NCBI RefSeq assembly: GCF_024400215.1
Contig: NZ_CP053748.1
Span: 6,084,116-6,148,115, forward strand
Length of the DNA stretch: 64,000 bases
Source of the DNA: Massilia sp. erpn
Lineage (GTDB): Bacteria > Pseudomonadota > Gammaproteobacteria > Burkholderiales > Burkholderiaceae_D
Direction: 5' to 3'
Numbering within the stretch: the first letter of the stretch is position 1; the number at the start of each line of letters is the position of its first letter. Below, piece after piece: positions 56,660-64,000 of this stretch. The notes below the pieces were generated by a model. The model was not told where the DNA came from and searched no databases. It saw only the letters and a list, made by a program, of their open reading frames with translations. Position numbers and translations under genes: made by a program.

Positions 56660-57925
56660 ATGATACCCGATACCTCTGTCCAAGATACGCCGCTGCCGGA
56701 ATCCAGATCGCGTAAAAAACTCCTGCCCCTGGTGGGCCTACTCGCCCTGGCATTGGCGGCCGGGGTTGTGTTCCAGTTCAAAACTGCCGCCCAGGGCGGC
56801 GCCAGCTATAGCCGCTCGCGCCTTACCATCGCAGCTGCTGAAATCGGCGATTTGACCCGGGATGTCGCGGCCGAAGGCAAGGTGGTCGCCGCCTCAGCCC
56901 CGACCTTGTATTCCGGTTCCGGCGGCACGATCACTTTTAGCGTCCAGCCCGGCAACCCGGTACAAGTAGGCCAGGTCCTGGCACAGATCAGCAGCCCGGA
57001 ATTACTGGCCAGTTTGGCCCAGGCACGGAGTGCGGCCGATGCAATCAAGAGCGATTGGCTACGCGCCGAGGCCGATGCGCGCCAGGCATATGCGAGTGCC
57101 GAGGCGGCAGTGCAGACTGCCGAACTGGGACTGGCCTCTGCAAGCAACGAACTGGCCCGCCAGACGCGCGCCTTCGAAGTCGGTGCTACCGCGGGCTTAA
57201 CCGTCGAACAGTCACGCGACGCCGTCGCCCGCGCGAAAATCACGTATGAGCAGGCAAAAAAGGCCTTGACGCTGAAAAATGACGCCACCCGCTTTGAGCT
57301 GGCTGCGCGCCGCCAGGCCTATGAACGCGCGGCATTACAGGTCAGCGATTTGCAGCGGCAACAGGAGGAACTGTCGGTTCGCTCGCCGGTGGACGGACAA
57401 GTCGGTCAAATTTTTGTTGACGATCGCTCCACGGTTGCCAAAGACGCAAAACTCTTGGCGGTGGTCGACCTGAGCCAACTCGAGGTCCAGGTTCAAGTCG
57501 CCGAAAGCCAGGCCCGGGAGCTGAGCGCCGGCATGCCCGGGGAAATCAGCGGCAGCGGCGGACAATGGCGGGGCCGCGTCAACAGCGTCTCGCCGGAAGT
57601 GGTGAATGGGGAAGTGTCGGCAAGACTGCGTTTTGATGGCACGCCCCCCGCCGCGCTGCGCCAAAATCAACGGCTCTCCGTCCGCGTCTTGCTCGACAAC
57701 CGCAGCAAGGTACTGCGCCTGGCGCGCGGCTCGTTTGTTGAGGAAGGCGGCGGGCGCTGGGCTTATGTCGTGACCGGCGATATGGCCGTCAAGCGGCCTA
57801 TACGCTTGGGCGCGCAAGGCATCTCGCAAGTCGAGGTCCTGGATGGACTGAAATCCGGTGAAGAAGTCGTCATTTCAGGCGGTGAAATATTCAAAGGCGC
57901 TGAACGTGTTCAATTAATCAAGTAG
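56660..57925 (+). CDS. HlyD/MacA-like periplasmic adaptor of the lanthipeptide locus
   Basis: A 421-residue adaptor: one membrane helix at about 20-38, first lipoyl half (V-Q-P-G-N-P-V-Q-V-G-Q-V-L-A-Q-I-S), long alpha-hairpin (about 105-235; rich in Ala and Arg), second lipoyl half (L-S-V-R-S-P-V-D-G-Q-V-G) and beta-barrel domains. It would bridge the inner-membrane permeases to the TolC-like protein encoded two genes on. Confidence 0.88.
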   Translation: MIPDTSVQDTPLPESRSRKKLLPLVGLLALALAAGVVFQFKTAAQGGASYSRSRLTIAAAEIGDLTRDVAAEGKVVAASAPTLYSGSGGTITFSVQPGNPVQVGQVLAQISSPELLASLAQARSAADAIKSDWLRAEADARQAYASAEAAVQTAELGLASASNELARQTRAFEVGATAGLTVEQSRDAVARAKITYEQAKKALTLKNDATRFELAARRQAYERAALQVSDLQRQQEELSVRSPVDGQVGQIFVDDRSTVAKDAKLLAVVDLSQLEVQVQVAESQARELSAGMPGEISGSGGQWRGRVNSVSPEVVNGEVSARLRFDGTPPAALRQNQRLSVRVLLDNRSKVLRLARGSFVEEGGGRWAYVVTGDMAVKRPIRLGAQGISQVEVLDGLKSGEEVVISGGEIFKGAERVQLIK

Positions 57926-57934
57926 GGTGATGCT

Positions 57935-58642
57935 ATGCTTCTGATGCAACATATTGCCAAGGTCTACCGTACCGAAACCGTCGAAACCAACGCGTTGCGT
58001 GACTTCAACCTGACCGTTAAGCAGGGCGAATTCGTCGCGGTCACCGGACCGTCCGGTTCGGGCAAGAGTACCTTCCTGGGTATTGCCGGCTTGGTAGATA
58101 CGCCCACTGGCGGTACCTACCTGCTCGACGGAACCGACGTGAGCCAGATGAACGATGCCGCGCGCAGTCGCTTCCGCAACCGCAAAATCGGCTTTATCTT
58201 TCAGGCCTTCAATTTAATTCCCGACCTTAACCTGATCAATAATATTGAAGTGCCCTTGGCCTACCGCGGCGTCAAAGCCGCCGAGCGCCAGGAACTCGCG
58301 CAGGCGGCCCTCAAACGGGTCGGCCTTGGTTCGCGTGCCAAACATTATCCTGGCCAGCTTTCGGGCGGCCAGCAACAGCGGGTGGCCATCGCCCGCGCCC
58401 TGGCCGGTTCCCCACCGCTGCTCCTGGCCGACGAGCCCACCGGTAATCTCGACAGCGAAATGGCGCGTGGCGTCATGGAACTATTGGAAGAGCTCCATGC
58501 GGACGGTACCACCATCGTGATGGTGACCCACGATCTGCAATTGGCAGAGCGCGCCGAATCGATTGTGCGGGTCAAGGATGGCCAGGCAACCGCGCTTCCC
58601 CGTGGTTCGGGCTTCCTCGTGGCAAATGGAGGCAATACGTGA
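57935..58642 (+). CDS. LolD/MacB-type ABC ATPase of the lanthipeptide locus
   Basis: A 235-residue ATPase: Walker [10 protein letters not shown] (about 41-49), Q-loop F-I-F-Q-A-F-N, signature L-S-G-G-Q-Q-Q-R, Walker [14 protein letters not shown]-loop V-T-H-D. It powers the two FtsX-type permeases. Its last four bases overlap the GTG start of the TolC-like gene. Confidence 0.92.
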   Translation: MLLMQHIAKVYRTETVETNALRDFNLTVKQGEFVAVTGPSGSGKSTFLGIAGLVDTPTGGTYLLDGTDVSQMNDAARSRFRNRKIGFIFQAFNLIPDLNLINNIEVPLAYRGVKAAERQELAQAALKRVGLGSRAKHYPGQLSGGQQQRVAIARALAGSPPLLLADEPTGNLDSEMARGVMELLEELHADGTTIVMVTHDLQLAERAESIVRVKDGQATALPRGSGFLVANGGNT

Positions 58643-59895
58643 GACACCTGGTCTGGCTCGCCTTGCTTGCTACCTGGAGCCAGGTGGTGGCAGCACCAGC
58701 CGATGACCTGCTCACGCTCTACACGCAAGCCCGCGCCAACAACCCGACACTGCAAAAAGCCACTGCGCAAACCCGTTTGGCCGGCGCGAATGTGGATAGC
58801 GCCCGCGCCCCATTGCTGCCGCAATGGGGCTTGAGTGCCGTGCAACAGCGCTCGGGGGGCGTGGACGCCAACACGGCAAGCAGTAAGATCACGCAATCGG
58901 TGGTCGATCTCGCCGCCCGCTCCAATTGGAAAGCTGCGCGCGCCGAGGCCCATGCGCAAGACGCCAACTTGCTGGCAGCCGAGCAGGTTTTGCTGGCCGA
59001 GGTCGCCGTGCGCTACTTTCAAATGCTCACCGCCGAAAGTCAGCTCCTCACCTATATGGCCAACGAAGCCGCATTCGCCGAGTTGGTACGGCAGAGCGAA
59101 GTGCGCGTGACGGAAGGCCTGTCGGCATCCGCCGACGTCGATCAAGCCCGCGCCTTTCTCGGCCTGGCACAGGGTACGACACAGCAGGCCAAGGAAGCCT
59201 TGGCTGACGCCCGCCAAGCACTCCAGCAACTGGTTGGCCGCGCGCCGGAACAGCTCAAACCCTTAAAAAAAAAATGGCAGCCGGCCATGCTGCCGGCTAG
59301 GCCGGAAGCCGATGCCTTTGCGGACCACCCGCAACTTCAAGCGGGCGACGCAAGTATTACGGCAGCCAAAGAGCGCATCAGTGCAGCGCAGGCCGGTCAT
59401 CTCCCGACCATGGCGCTCGTTCTCACGTCGGAACGTACGCCGCGTGGCAATCTGCCCCAGACCACGTCGACGAATTCGGCCGTGGGCATCCAGCTCACCA
59501 TTCCACTGATCATGGGCGGTGCCATCGTGGCACAAGAAAGGCAAGCCCTGGCAAGGCGAGATGCGGAAATTGCCCAAGTCGAAGTCACCCGGCGCGAAAT
59601 TGCGCGCAACATCAAGGCGCAATGGGAAGCCGCACAGGGAAGCATTGTGCAAATCCGCGCAACAGAAGCCGGCGCCGCTGCGGCCGAGCGTGCGCTGGCG
59701 GCAATACGCTCGGGCCAGCAGATCGGCACACGCAGCCTCACCGATGTGCTCAATGCAATCCAGACCAACGGCCAGGCGCAGTTGCAACTCACCCAGGCTC
59801 GCCATCGCCACGTCGTGGCACTGCTGCTGCTCAAGCAATCCACAGGACGCTTGACGGTCGATGACCTCGCAGCCATCAATACCCTGTTGGAGTAA
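58639..59895 (+). CDS. TolC-like outer-membrane efflux protein of the lanthipeptide locus
   Basis: A 418-residue outer-membrane factor. The GTG start at 58639 overlaps the ATPase stop and has GGAGG six bases upstream. A signal peptide ([19 protein letters not shown]) is followed by the two internal repeats of TolC/NodT proteins (L-Y-T-Q-A-R-A-N-N-P-T-L-Q and later D-V-L-N-A-I-Q-T-N-G-Q-A-Q-L-Q-L). It completes a route from the inner membrane to outside. Convergent murB ends 42 bases downstream, which closes the locus. Confidence 0.9.
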   Translation: MRHLVWLALLATWSQVVAAPADDLLTLYTQARANNPTLQKATAQTRLAGANVDSARAPLLPQWGLSAVQQRSGGVDANTASSKITQSVVDLAARSNWKAARAEAHAQDANLLAAEQVLLAEVAVRYFQMLTAESQLLTYMANEAAFAELVRQSEVRVTEGLSASADVDQARAFLGLAQGTTQQAKEALADARQALQQLVGRAPEQLKPLKKKWQPAMLPARPEADAFADHPQLQAGDASITAAKERISAAQAGHLPTMALVLTSERTPRGNLPQTTSTNSAVGIQLTIPLIMGGAIVAQERQALARRDAEIAQVEVTRREIARNIKAQWEAAQGSIVQIRATEAGAAAAERALAAIRSGQQIGTRSLTDVLNAIQTNGQAQLQLTQARHRHVVALLLLKQSTGRLTVDDLAAINTLLE

Positions 59896-59937
59896 CCCGG
59901 TGCCGATGGGCGAGATCCGCCAGGTGCCGGTAAGGCA

Positions 59938-60966
59938 TCAGACGAAGACCGGCTCCGGCTCCAGGTACACACCATAGCGCGCCTGGACGTCGGCCTGGAT
60001 GGCGGCCGCCAGCGCCTGCACCTCGGCGCCGGTGGCGCCGCCATTGTTCACCAGCACCAGCGCCTGCTTGGGGTAGACCCCGGCGCGGCCCAGCGACTTG
60101 CCCTTCCAGCCGCACTGGTCGATCAGCCAGCCGGCCGCCAGCTTTTCGCTGCCGTCGGCCTGGCGGTGGTGCACCAGCTCGGGGAACTGCGCCAGCAGGC
60201 GCGCGCACTGCTCGCCCGGCACCACGGGATTTTTGAAGAAGCTGCCGGCGTTGCCGATCTCGGCCGGGTCAGGCAGCTTGCGGCGGCGGATGGCGATCAC
60301 GGTATCGGCCACCTGCTGCGGCGTGGGCGCCGTCCAGCCCTGCTGCTGCACGGCCGTCGCCAGCTCGGCGTAGCGCAGATTGGGCTGCCAGGCTTTAGGC
60401 AAGGCAAAGGTCACTTCCAGGATAATCAGCTGCTTGCCCGCGGCCTGCTTGAAGATGCTGTCGCGGTAGGCGAAGCGGCAGGCGGCGCCATCCAGGGTCA
60501 CGATCTCGCCGCTGGCGGTATCCAAGGCGCGCAGGCTATGGAAAACGTCCTTGGTTTCGGCGCCATACGCCCCAATATTCTGGATAGGCGCTGCGCCCAC
60601 CGTGCCGGGAATCAGGGACAGGTTTTCCAGCCCGCCCAGGCCTTGCGCCAGCGTCCATTGCACGAAAGCGTGCCAGTTCTCGCCGGCCGCCGCCCGCACA
60701 TAATGGCGCTGCGCATCGCTGGGCAGCACTTCCTTGCCTTCGAGCGCAATATGCAGCACCAGGCCGGGAAAGTCGGCGCCCAGCAGCACATTGCTGCCGC
60801 CGCCCAGCACCAGGCGCGGCAAGGCGGCCAGGGCCGGATCGGCCAGCACGACGCGCAACTGTCCCTCATCCGTCACGCGCAGATAATGCTGCGTCCTGGC
60901 GTCGATGCCAAAGGTATTTAGATGCTTAAGGGAAAATTGATGCTGGAGAGAAATATGTGATTGCAT
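59938..60966 (-). CDS. murB: UDP-N-acetylenolpyruvoylglucosamine reductase
   Basis: A 342-residue FAD enzyme that reduces enolpyruvyl-UDP-GlcNAc to UDP-MurNAc in peptidoglycan synthesis. The FAD-binding G-G-G-S-N-V-L-L is at about 55-62; the catalytic Arg is in Y-R-D-S-I-F-K, the proton-donor Ser in N-A-G-S-F-F-K-N-P, and the terminal Glu in E-P-E-P-V-F-V. Length and motif pattern are of the type I (E. coli) form. Divergent from yajQ. Confidence 0.96.
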   Translation of the reverse strand: MQSHISLQHQFSLKHLNTFGIDARTQHYLRVTDEGQLRVVLADPALAALPRLVLGGGSNVLLGADFPGLVLHIALEGKEVLPSDAQRHYVRAAAGENWHAFVQWTLAQGLGGLENLSLIPGTVGAAPIQNIGAYGAETKDVFHSLRALDTASGEIVTLDGAACRFAYRDSIFKQAAGKQLIILEVTFALPKAWQPNLRYAELATAVQQQGWTAPTPQQVADTVIAIRRRKLPDPAEIGNAGSFFKNPVVPGEQCARLLAQFPELVHHRQADGSEKLAAGWLIDQCGWKGKSLGRAGVYPKQALVLVNNGGATGAEVQALAAAIQADVQARYGVYLEPEPVFV

Positions 60967-61117
60967 AACAAGCCGGGTATTTTGATCGATTATAGTAGGA
61001 AAGGGGTAAAAACGACCGAGCGTTCGCCTCTTTGTCCGTTAAAATGTCGCATCTTTTGAGCGGCGCCCCCTGATTCAGCTGTTACGCGCCGCCCCAATAA
61101 TTACAAGGAAATGCATC

Positions 61118-61603
61118 ATGCCATCGTTTGACGTAGTATCTGAAGCCGATATGATCGAAGTCCGCAATGCGGTCGACCAGTCCAATAAAGAAATCAGCAC
61201 CCGTTTCGACTTCAAGGGCAGCGATGCGCGCGTGGAGCAAAAAGAGCACGACCTGACGGCCTTCGCCGATTCCGATTTCCAGCTCAGCCAGGTACGCGAT
61301 GTGCTGACCAATAAGCTGGCCAAGCGCAAGGTCGACGTGCGCTTCCTCGACGAGGGCAAGATCGAGAAGATCGGCGGCGACAAGGTCAAGCAGGTGATCA
61401 AGGTGAAAAACGGCATCGAAACCGAAACCGCCAAGAAAATCACCCGCATCATCAAGGACAGCAAGATGAAAGTCCAGGCCAGCATCCAGGGCGAATCGGT
61501 ACGCGTGACCGGCGCCAAGCGCGACGATCTGCAAGCGGCCATGGCCCTGCTGCGCAAGGAAGTTGCGGATACGCCGCTGGAGTTCAACAACTTCCGCGAC
61601 TGA
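61118..61603 (+). CDS. yajQ: YajQ-family nucleotide-binding protein
   Basis: A 161-residue protein: [11 protein letters not shown] and S-T-R-F-D-F-K-G-S are the canonical opening of the YajQ family, and the two ferredoxin-like halves are complete. Members bind cyclic di-GMP in Xanthomonas and Pseudomonas and act as adaptor in gene control. A short GC-rich hairpin without a T-run (61617-61634) follows. The nitronate-monooxygenase-like gene starts 60 bases downstream. Confidence 0.95.
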   Translation: MPSFDVVSEADMIEVRNAVDQSNKEISTRFDFKGSDARVEQKEHDLTAFADSDFQLSQVRDVLTNKLAKRKVDVRFLDEGKIEKIGGDKVKQVIKVKNGIETETAKKITRIIKDSKMKVQASIQGESVRVTGAKRDDLQAAMALLRKEVADTPLEFNNFRD

Positions 61604-61663
61604 TCCCCTCCCCTCCGGCGCGTGGAGACGCGCCTGCACTAACCACGTAGTCCAAGGATAGAA

Positions 61664-62932
61664 ATGAAACGTGTTGACGACTTCCGCCTCAAGTTTGGCG
61701 ATAAAGAATATGTGCCAATCATGATCGGCGGGATGGGCGTGGATATCTCCACGTCTGAACTGGCGCTCGAAGCTGCCCGCCTGGGCGGCATCGGCCATAT
61801 TTCCGATGCGATGGTGGAGGATGTGTCCGACCGCCGCTTCGATACCAGCTTCGTCAAGGAAAAGACCAAGCTGTACAAGTTCAACATCAACAATATGGAC
61901 AAGGCGGTAGTGCAGTTCGATCTGGGCCGCCTGGCCGAGGCGCAGCGTCTGCATATCGGCAAAACCATGGAAGCGAAACAAGGCCCGGGCCTGATCTTCG
62001 TGAACTGCATGGAAAAGCTGACCATGAACGGGCCGAAGGAAACCCTGCGCACCCGCCTCAACGCGGCGCTGGACGCCGGCATCGACGGCATCACCCTGTC
62101 GGCCGGCCTGCACTTCGGTTCCTTCGCGCTGATGGCCGACCATCCGCGCTTCCGCGAAGCCAAGCTGGGCATCATCGTGTCCTCGGTGCGCGCGCTGCAG
62201 ATCTTCCTGCGCAAGAACGCCAAGCTCGATCGCCTGCCCGACTTCGTGATCGTGGAAGGCCCGCTGGCCGGCGGCCACCTCGGTTTCGGCCTGGAGGACT
62301 GGAAGGATTACGACCTGCATACCATCGTCGCCGAAATCCTGGCCTATCTGAAGAAGGAAGAGCTGAGCATCCCAGTCATCGCGGCGGGCGGCGTGTTCAC
62401 CGGCAGCGATGCCGTGTCCTTCCTGGAAATGGGCGCGGCCGGCGTGCAGGTGGCGACCCGCTTCACCATCGCCAAGGAATGCGGCCTGCCGGACAAGGTC
62501 AAACAGGAATATATCAAGGCCACCGAGGAAGACATCATCGTCAACGGCGTGTCGCCAACCGGCTATCCGATGCGCATGCTGCGCCAGACCCCGGCCATCG
62601 GCGCCGGCATCCGCCCCGGCTGCGAGTCCTACGGTTATCTGCTGGATGCCACCGGCAGCTGCGCCTACATCAATTCGTATAACCGCGAAGTGGTGGCCAA
62701 CGGCGGCACCGACAAGGGCATCAAGGTGATGGACAAGACCTGCCTGTGCACCCATATGCGCAACTTCAACTGCTGGACTTGCGGCCATTACACTTACCGC
62801 CTGAAGGACACCACGCACAAGCTGGCCAACGGCGAGTACCAATTGCCGACGGCCGAACATATCTTCAAGGATTACCAGTTCAGCGTGGACAACCAAATCG
62901 CCCTGCCGCCGAAGGAAGAAGTCGCGGCCTGA
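61664..62932 (+). CDS. Nitronate monooxygenase-like flavoprotein with a C-terminal cysteine cluster
   Basis: A 422-residue TIM-barrel flavoprotein of the nitronate monooxygenase / NPD family: P-I-M-I-G-G-M-G-V-D-I-S near the start, V-E-G-P-L-A-G-G-H-L-G (flavin and catalytic His region) and V-I-A-A-G-G-V-F-T-G-S-D-A with F-L-E-M-G-A-A-G-V-Q-V-A-T-R-F for phosphate binding. A C-terminal extension carries four cysteines in C-x-C-x7-C-x2-C (Cys360, 362, 370, 373) with His364 and His375, which looks like a metal or iron-sulfur site. The family oxidises nitronates; this branch may have another substrate. Confidence 0.83.
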   Translation: MKRVDDFRLKFGDKEYVPIMIGGMGVDISTSELALEAARLGGIGHISDAMVEDVSDRRFDTSFVKEKTKLYKFNINNMDKAVVQFDLGRLAEAQRLHIGKTMEAKQGPGLIFVNCMEKLTMNGPKETLRTRLNAALDAGIDGITLSAGLHFGSFALMADHPRFREAKLGIIVSSVRALQIFLRKNAKLDRLPDFVIVEGPLAGGHLGFGLEDWKDYDLHTIVAEILAYLKKEELSIPVIAAGGVFTGSDAVSFLEMGAAGVQVATRFTIAKECGLPDKVKQEYIKATEEDIIVNGVSPTGYPMRMLRQTPAIGAGIRPGCESYGYLLDATGSCAYINSYNREVVANGGTDKGIKVMDKTCLCTHMRNFNCWTCGHYTYRLKDTTHKLANGEYQLPTAEHIFKDYQFSVDNQIALPPKEEVAA

Positions 62933-62950
62933 TATGGTTCCGGCATAAGG

Positions 62951-62984
62951 AAGGCGCAGCCTGCAAGGGTCTGCGCCTTTTTTT
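62951..62984 (+). terminator. Rho-independent terminator after the flavoprotein gene
   Basis: AAGGCGCAG (62951-62959) pairs with CTGCGCCTT (62971-62979) and is followed by a T-run. It lies between two convergent genes. Confidence 0.85.
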
Positions 62985-62996
62985 CGTCCCGGCCCT

Positions 62997-63920
62997 TCAC
63001 ATGCCGCTGATGCGGCGCGCGAATGCCGGCTGGCGGAAGCGCTCGACGACGAAATCGACAAAGAGCCGCGTCTTGGCCGGCAGCAGCTTCTTGCTGGAGT
63101 AGTAGATCGAGAGCGGCCCTGTGCGGGCCGACCATCCCGGCAGCAGGCGTATCAGCTCCCCTCTTTCGAGATAGGGCGTGGCATGCGGCGACGGCAGCAG
63201 AGCCACGCCCATGCCCAGCGCGGCGGCATGCGCCATCGCTTCCGGATCGTCGAAGATGGCGCTGGCGCGGTGCTCGGCCACGCCCTCCTCGCCCTGGGCA
63301 TTGCGCAGCGTCCAGTTGCGCAAGCGTCCACTGCCGGCCGAGCGGCGCGCGATGCCGTCCAGCGCCGCCAGGTCCGCCGGATGGCGCGGCATGGGCCGCC
63401 CGGCCATATAGCGCGGTGCGGCCGTCGCCACGATATGCACCGGCGCCAGTTCGCGCGCGATCACGCCCGGCGTCAGGTCGATGCCGCCGCCGATTGCCAC
63501 GTCGAAGCCACCACCGATCAGATCGACCTGGCGGTTGTCGAAGTGCCAGTCCGGCACGATGCCGGGATAGCGCTGCACGAATTCGGCCAGCAGCGGCAGC
63601 AGGTACATGCGGCCGAAGGCCAGCGCCACGCCCACCTTCAGCGTGCCCGATGGCTGGCCATCGTCCTGCGCCACGTCGGCCATCGCATCCTGCAGCTGCA
63701 TCAGCGGCGCGCTGATCTGGCGCAGCAGGCGCTCGCCGCCTTCGGTCAGGGTCAGGCTGCGCGTGCTGCGCTGGAACAGGCGCAGGCCCAGGGCGGCCTC
63801 CAGCCGCGCCACGTTCTTGCTGACCGCCGCCGGCGTCAGGCCGAGGCGGCGCGCCGCCACCGAGAAGCTGCCGCCTTCGGCGCTTTGCACAAAGGAGTCG
63901 AGATGGTTGAGAGGTTCCAT
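62997..63920 (-). CDS. LysR-family transcriptional regulator
   Basis: A 307-residue regulator. The N-terminal HTH (S-F-S-V-A-A-R-R-L-G-L-T-P-A-A-V-S-K-N-V) is standard, and the effector domain follows (L-K-V-G-V-A-L-A-F-G-R-M-Y-L-L-P-L-L-A-E-F). By analogy with relatives it probably controls a divergent gene that begins at or beyond the right edge of the window. Its ligand cannot be told. Confidence 0.92.
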   Translation of the reverse strand: MEPLNHLDSFVQSAEGGSFSVAARRLGLTPAAVSKNVARLEAALGLRLFQRSTRSLTLTEGGERLLRQISAPLMQLQDAMADVAQDDGQPSGTLKVGVALAFGRMYLLPLLAEFVQRYPGIVPDWHFDNRQVDLIGGGFDVAIGGGIDLTPGVIARELAPVHIVATAAPRYMAGRPMPRHPADLAALDGIARRSAGSGRLRNWTLRNAQGEEGVAEHRASAIFDDPEAMAHAAALGMGVALLPSPHATPYLERGELIRLLPGWSARTGPLSIYYSSKKLLPAKTRLFVDFVVERFRQPAFARRISGM

Positions 63921-63985
63921 GCGCTCATTTTATACCTTTGGTTGAAATATATTAGCCAGATTACCGTCTATTCATATTGGAATGC

Positions 63986-64000
63986 ATGGCCGATACTGGC
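63986..64000 (+). CDS. Possible start of a divergent gene, cut by window edge
   Basis: An ATG at 63986 opens M-A-D-T-G up to the window end, with TTGGA upstream. Its position, divergent from the LysR gene, is where a target gene would be expected. Five codons cannot prove a gene; an alternative ATG is at 63982. Confidence 0.25.

Noticed and set aside
58254..59229. Reading the TolC-like gene region as a minus-strand gene (58345-59229)
   Set aside because: The plus-strand frame has a signal peptide, TolC repeats and coupled start; the minus frame has no recognisable domain.

Overview
The window is a high-GC chromosomal segment that looks like a betaproteobacterium of the Oxalobacteraceae type (Massilia, Duganella or Janthinobacterium relatives). 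This is an inference from gene content and codon use (Wsp cluster, argF-argG, orn, murB, yajQ, DUF2970 and UPF0149 proteins); no rRNA or other marker is present to settle it. Genes are densely packed on both strands. I see no tRNA, rRNA, CRISPR array, intact insertion sequence or prophage.

Layout. 0-8.2 kb: envelope and metabolic genes (heparin-lyase-like secreted protein, lipoprotein glycerophosphodiesterase behind a Pho box, oleate hydratase behind an Anr/FNR box, TcyP-type cystine transporter). 8.3-15.6 kb: a sigma-54-type promoter drives an adaptor, ATPase and two FtsX-like permeases, followed by its own NtrC-type regulator and histidine kinase. 15.6-24.8 kb: histidine phosphatase, FadL-type porin, an RND efflux pair with a palindromic operator candidate, and small membrane proteins. 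24.8-33.7 kb: two tandem clusters of a palindromic intergenic repeat, a 779-residue coiled-coil protein, a low-GC hydrolase that looks transferred, srkA, orn, an M48 protease, phhB and rsgA. 33.8-39.0 kb: a large TPR/GAF histidine kinase, argF and argG. 39.1-48.0 kb: a complete Wsp chemosensory operon (wspA-B-C-D-E-F-R) that should control cyclic di-GMP. 59.9-64 kb: murB, yajQ, a nitronate-monooxygenase-like protein with an extra cysteine cluster, and a LysR regulator.

The most interesting part is 48.7-59.9 kb, an apparent class III lanthipeptide locus in a Gram-negative genome. Two 30-residue precursor genes, missing from a normal ORF scan because of their size, lie behind a near-consensus promoter. 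Their leaders carry the ILxLQ motif of class III leaders and their cores are identical (SCTSSGAGCC). They are followed by a three-domain LanKC synthetase (lyase, kinase, zinc-ligand-less cyclase), an ABC exporter with no C39 peptidase domain, and a full tripartite export set (two MacB-like permeases, HlyD-like adaptor, LolD/MacB-like ATPase, TolC-like outer-membrane protein). All read in one direction. No leader protease, dedicated regulator or obvious immunity gene is seen.

How the parts fit: the lanthipeptide locus could make a small, heavily cross-linked peptide and move it across both membranes. The Wsp operon, orn and yajQ form a scattered cyclic-di-GMP set (synthesis control, degradation of the dinucleotide product, binding). 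Several regulatory sites (Pho box, Anr/FNR box, sigma-54 promoter) fit the genes they precede.
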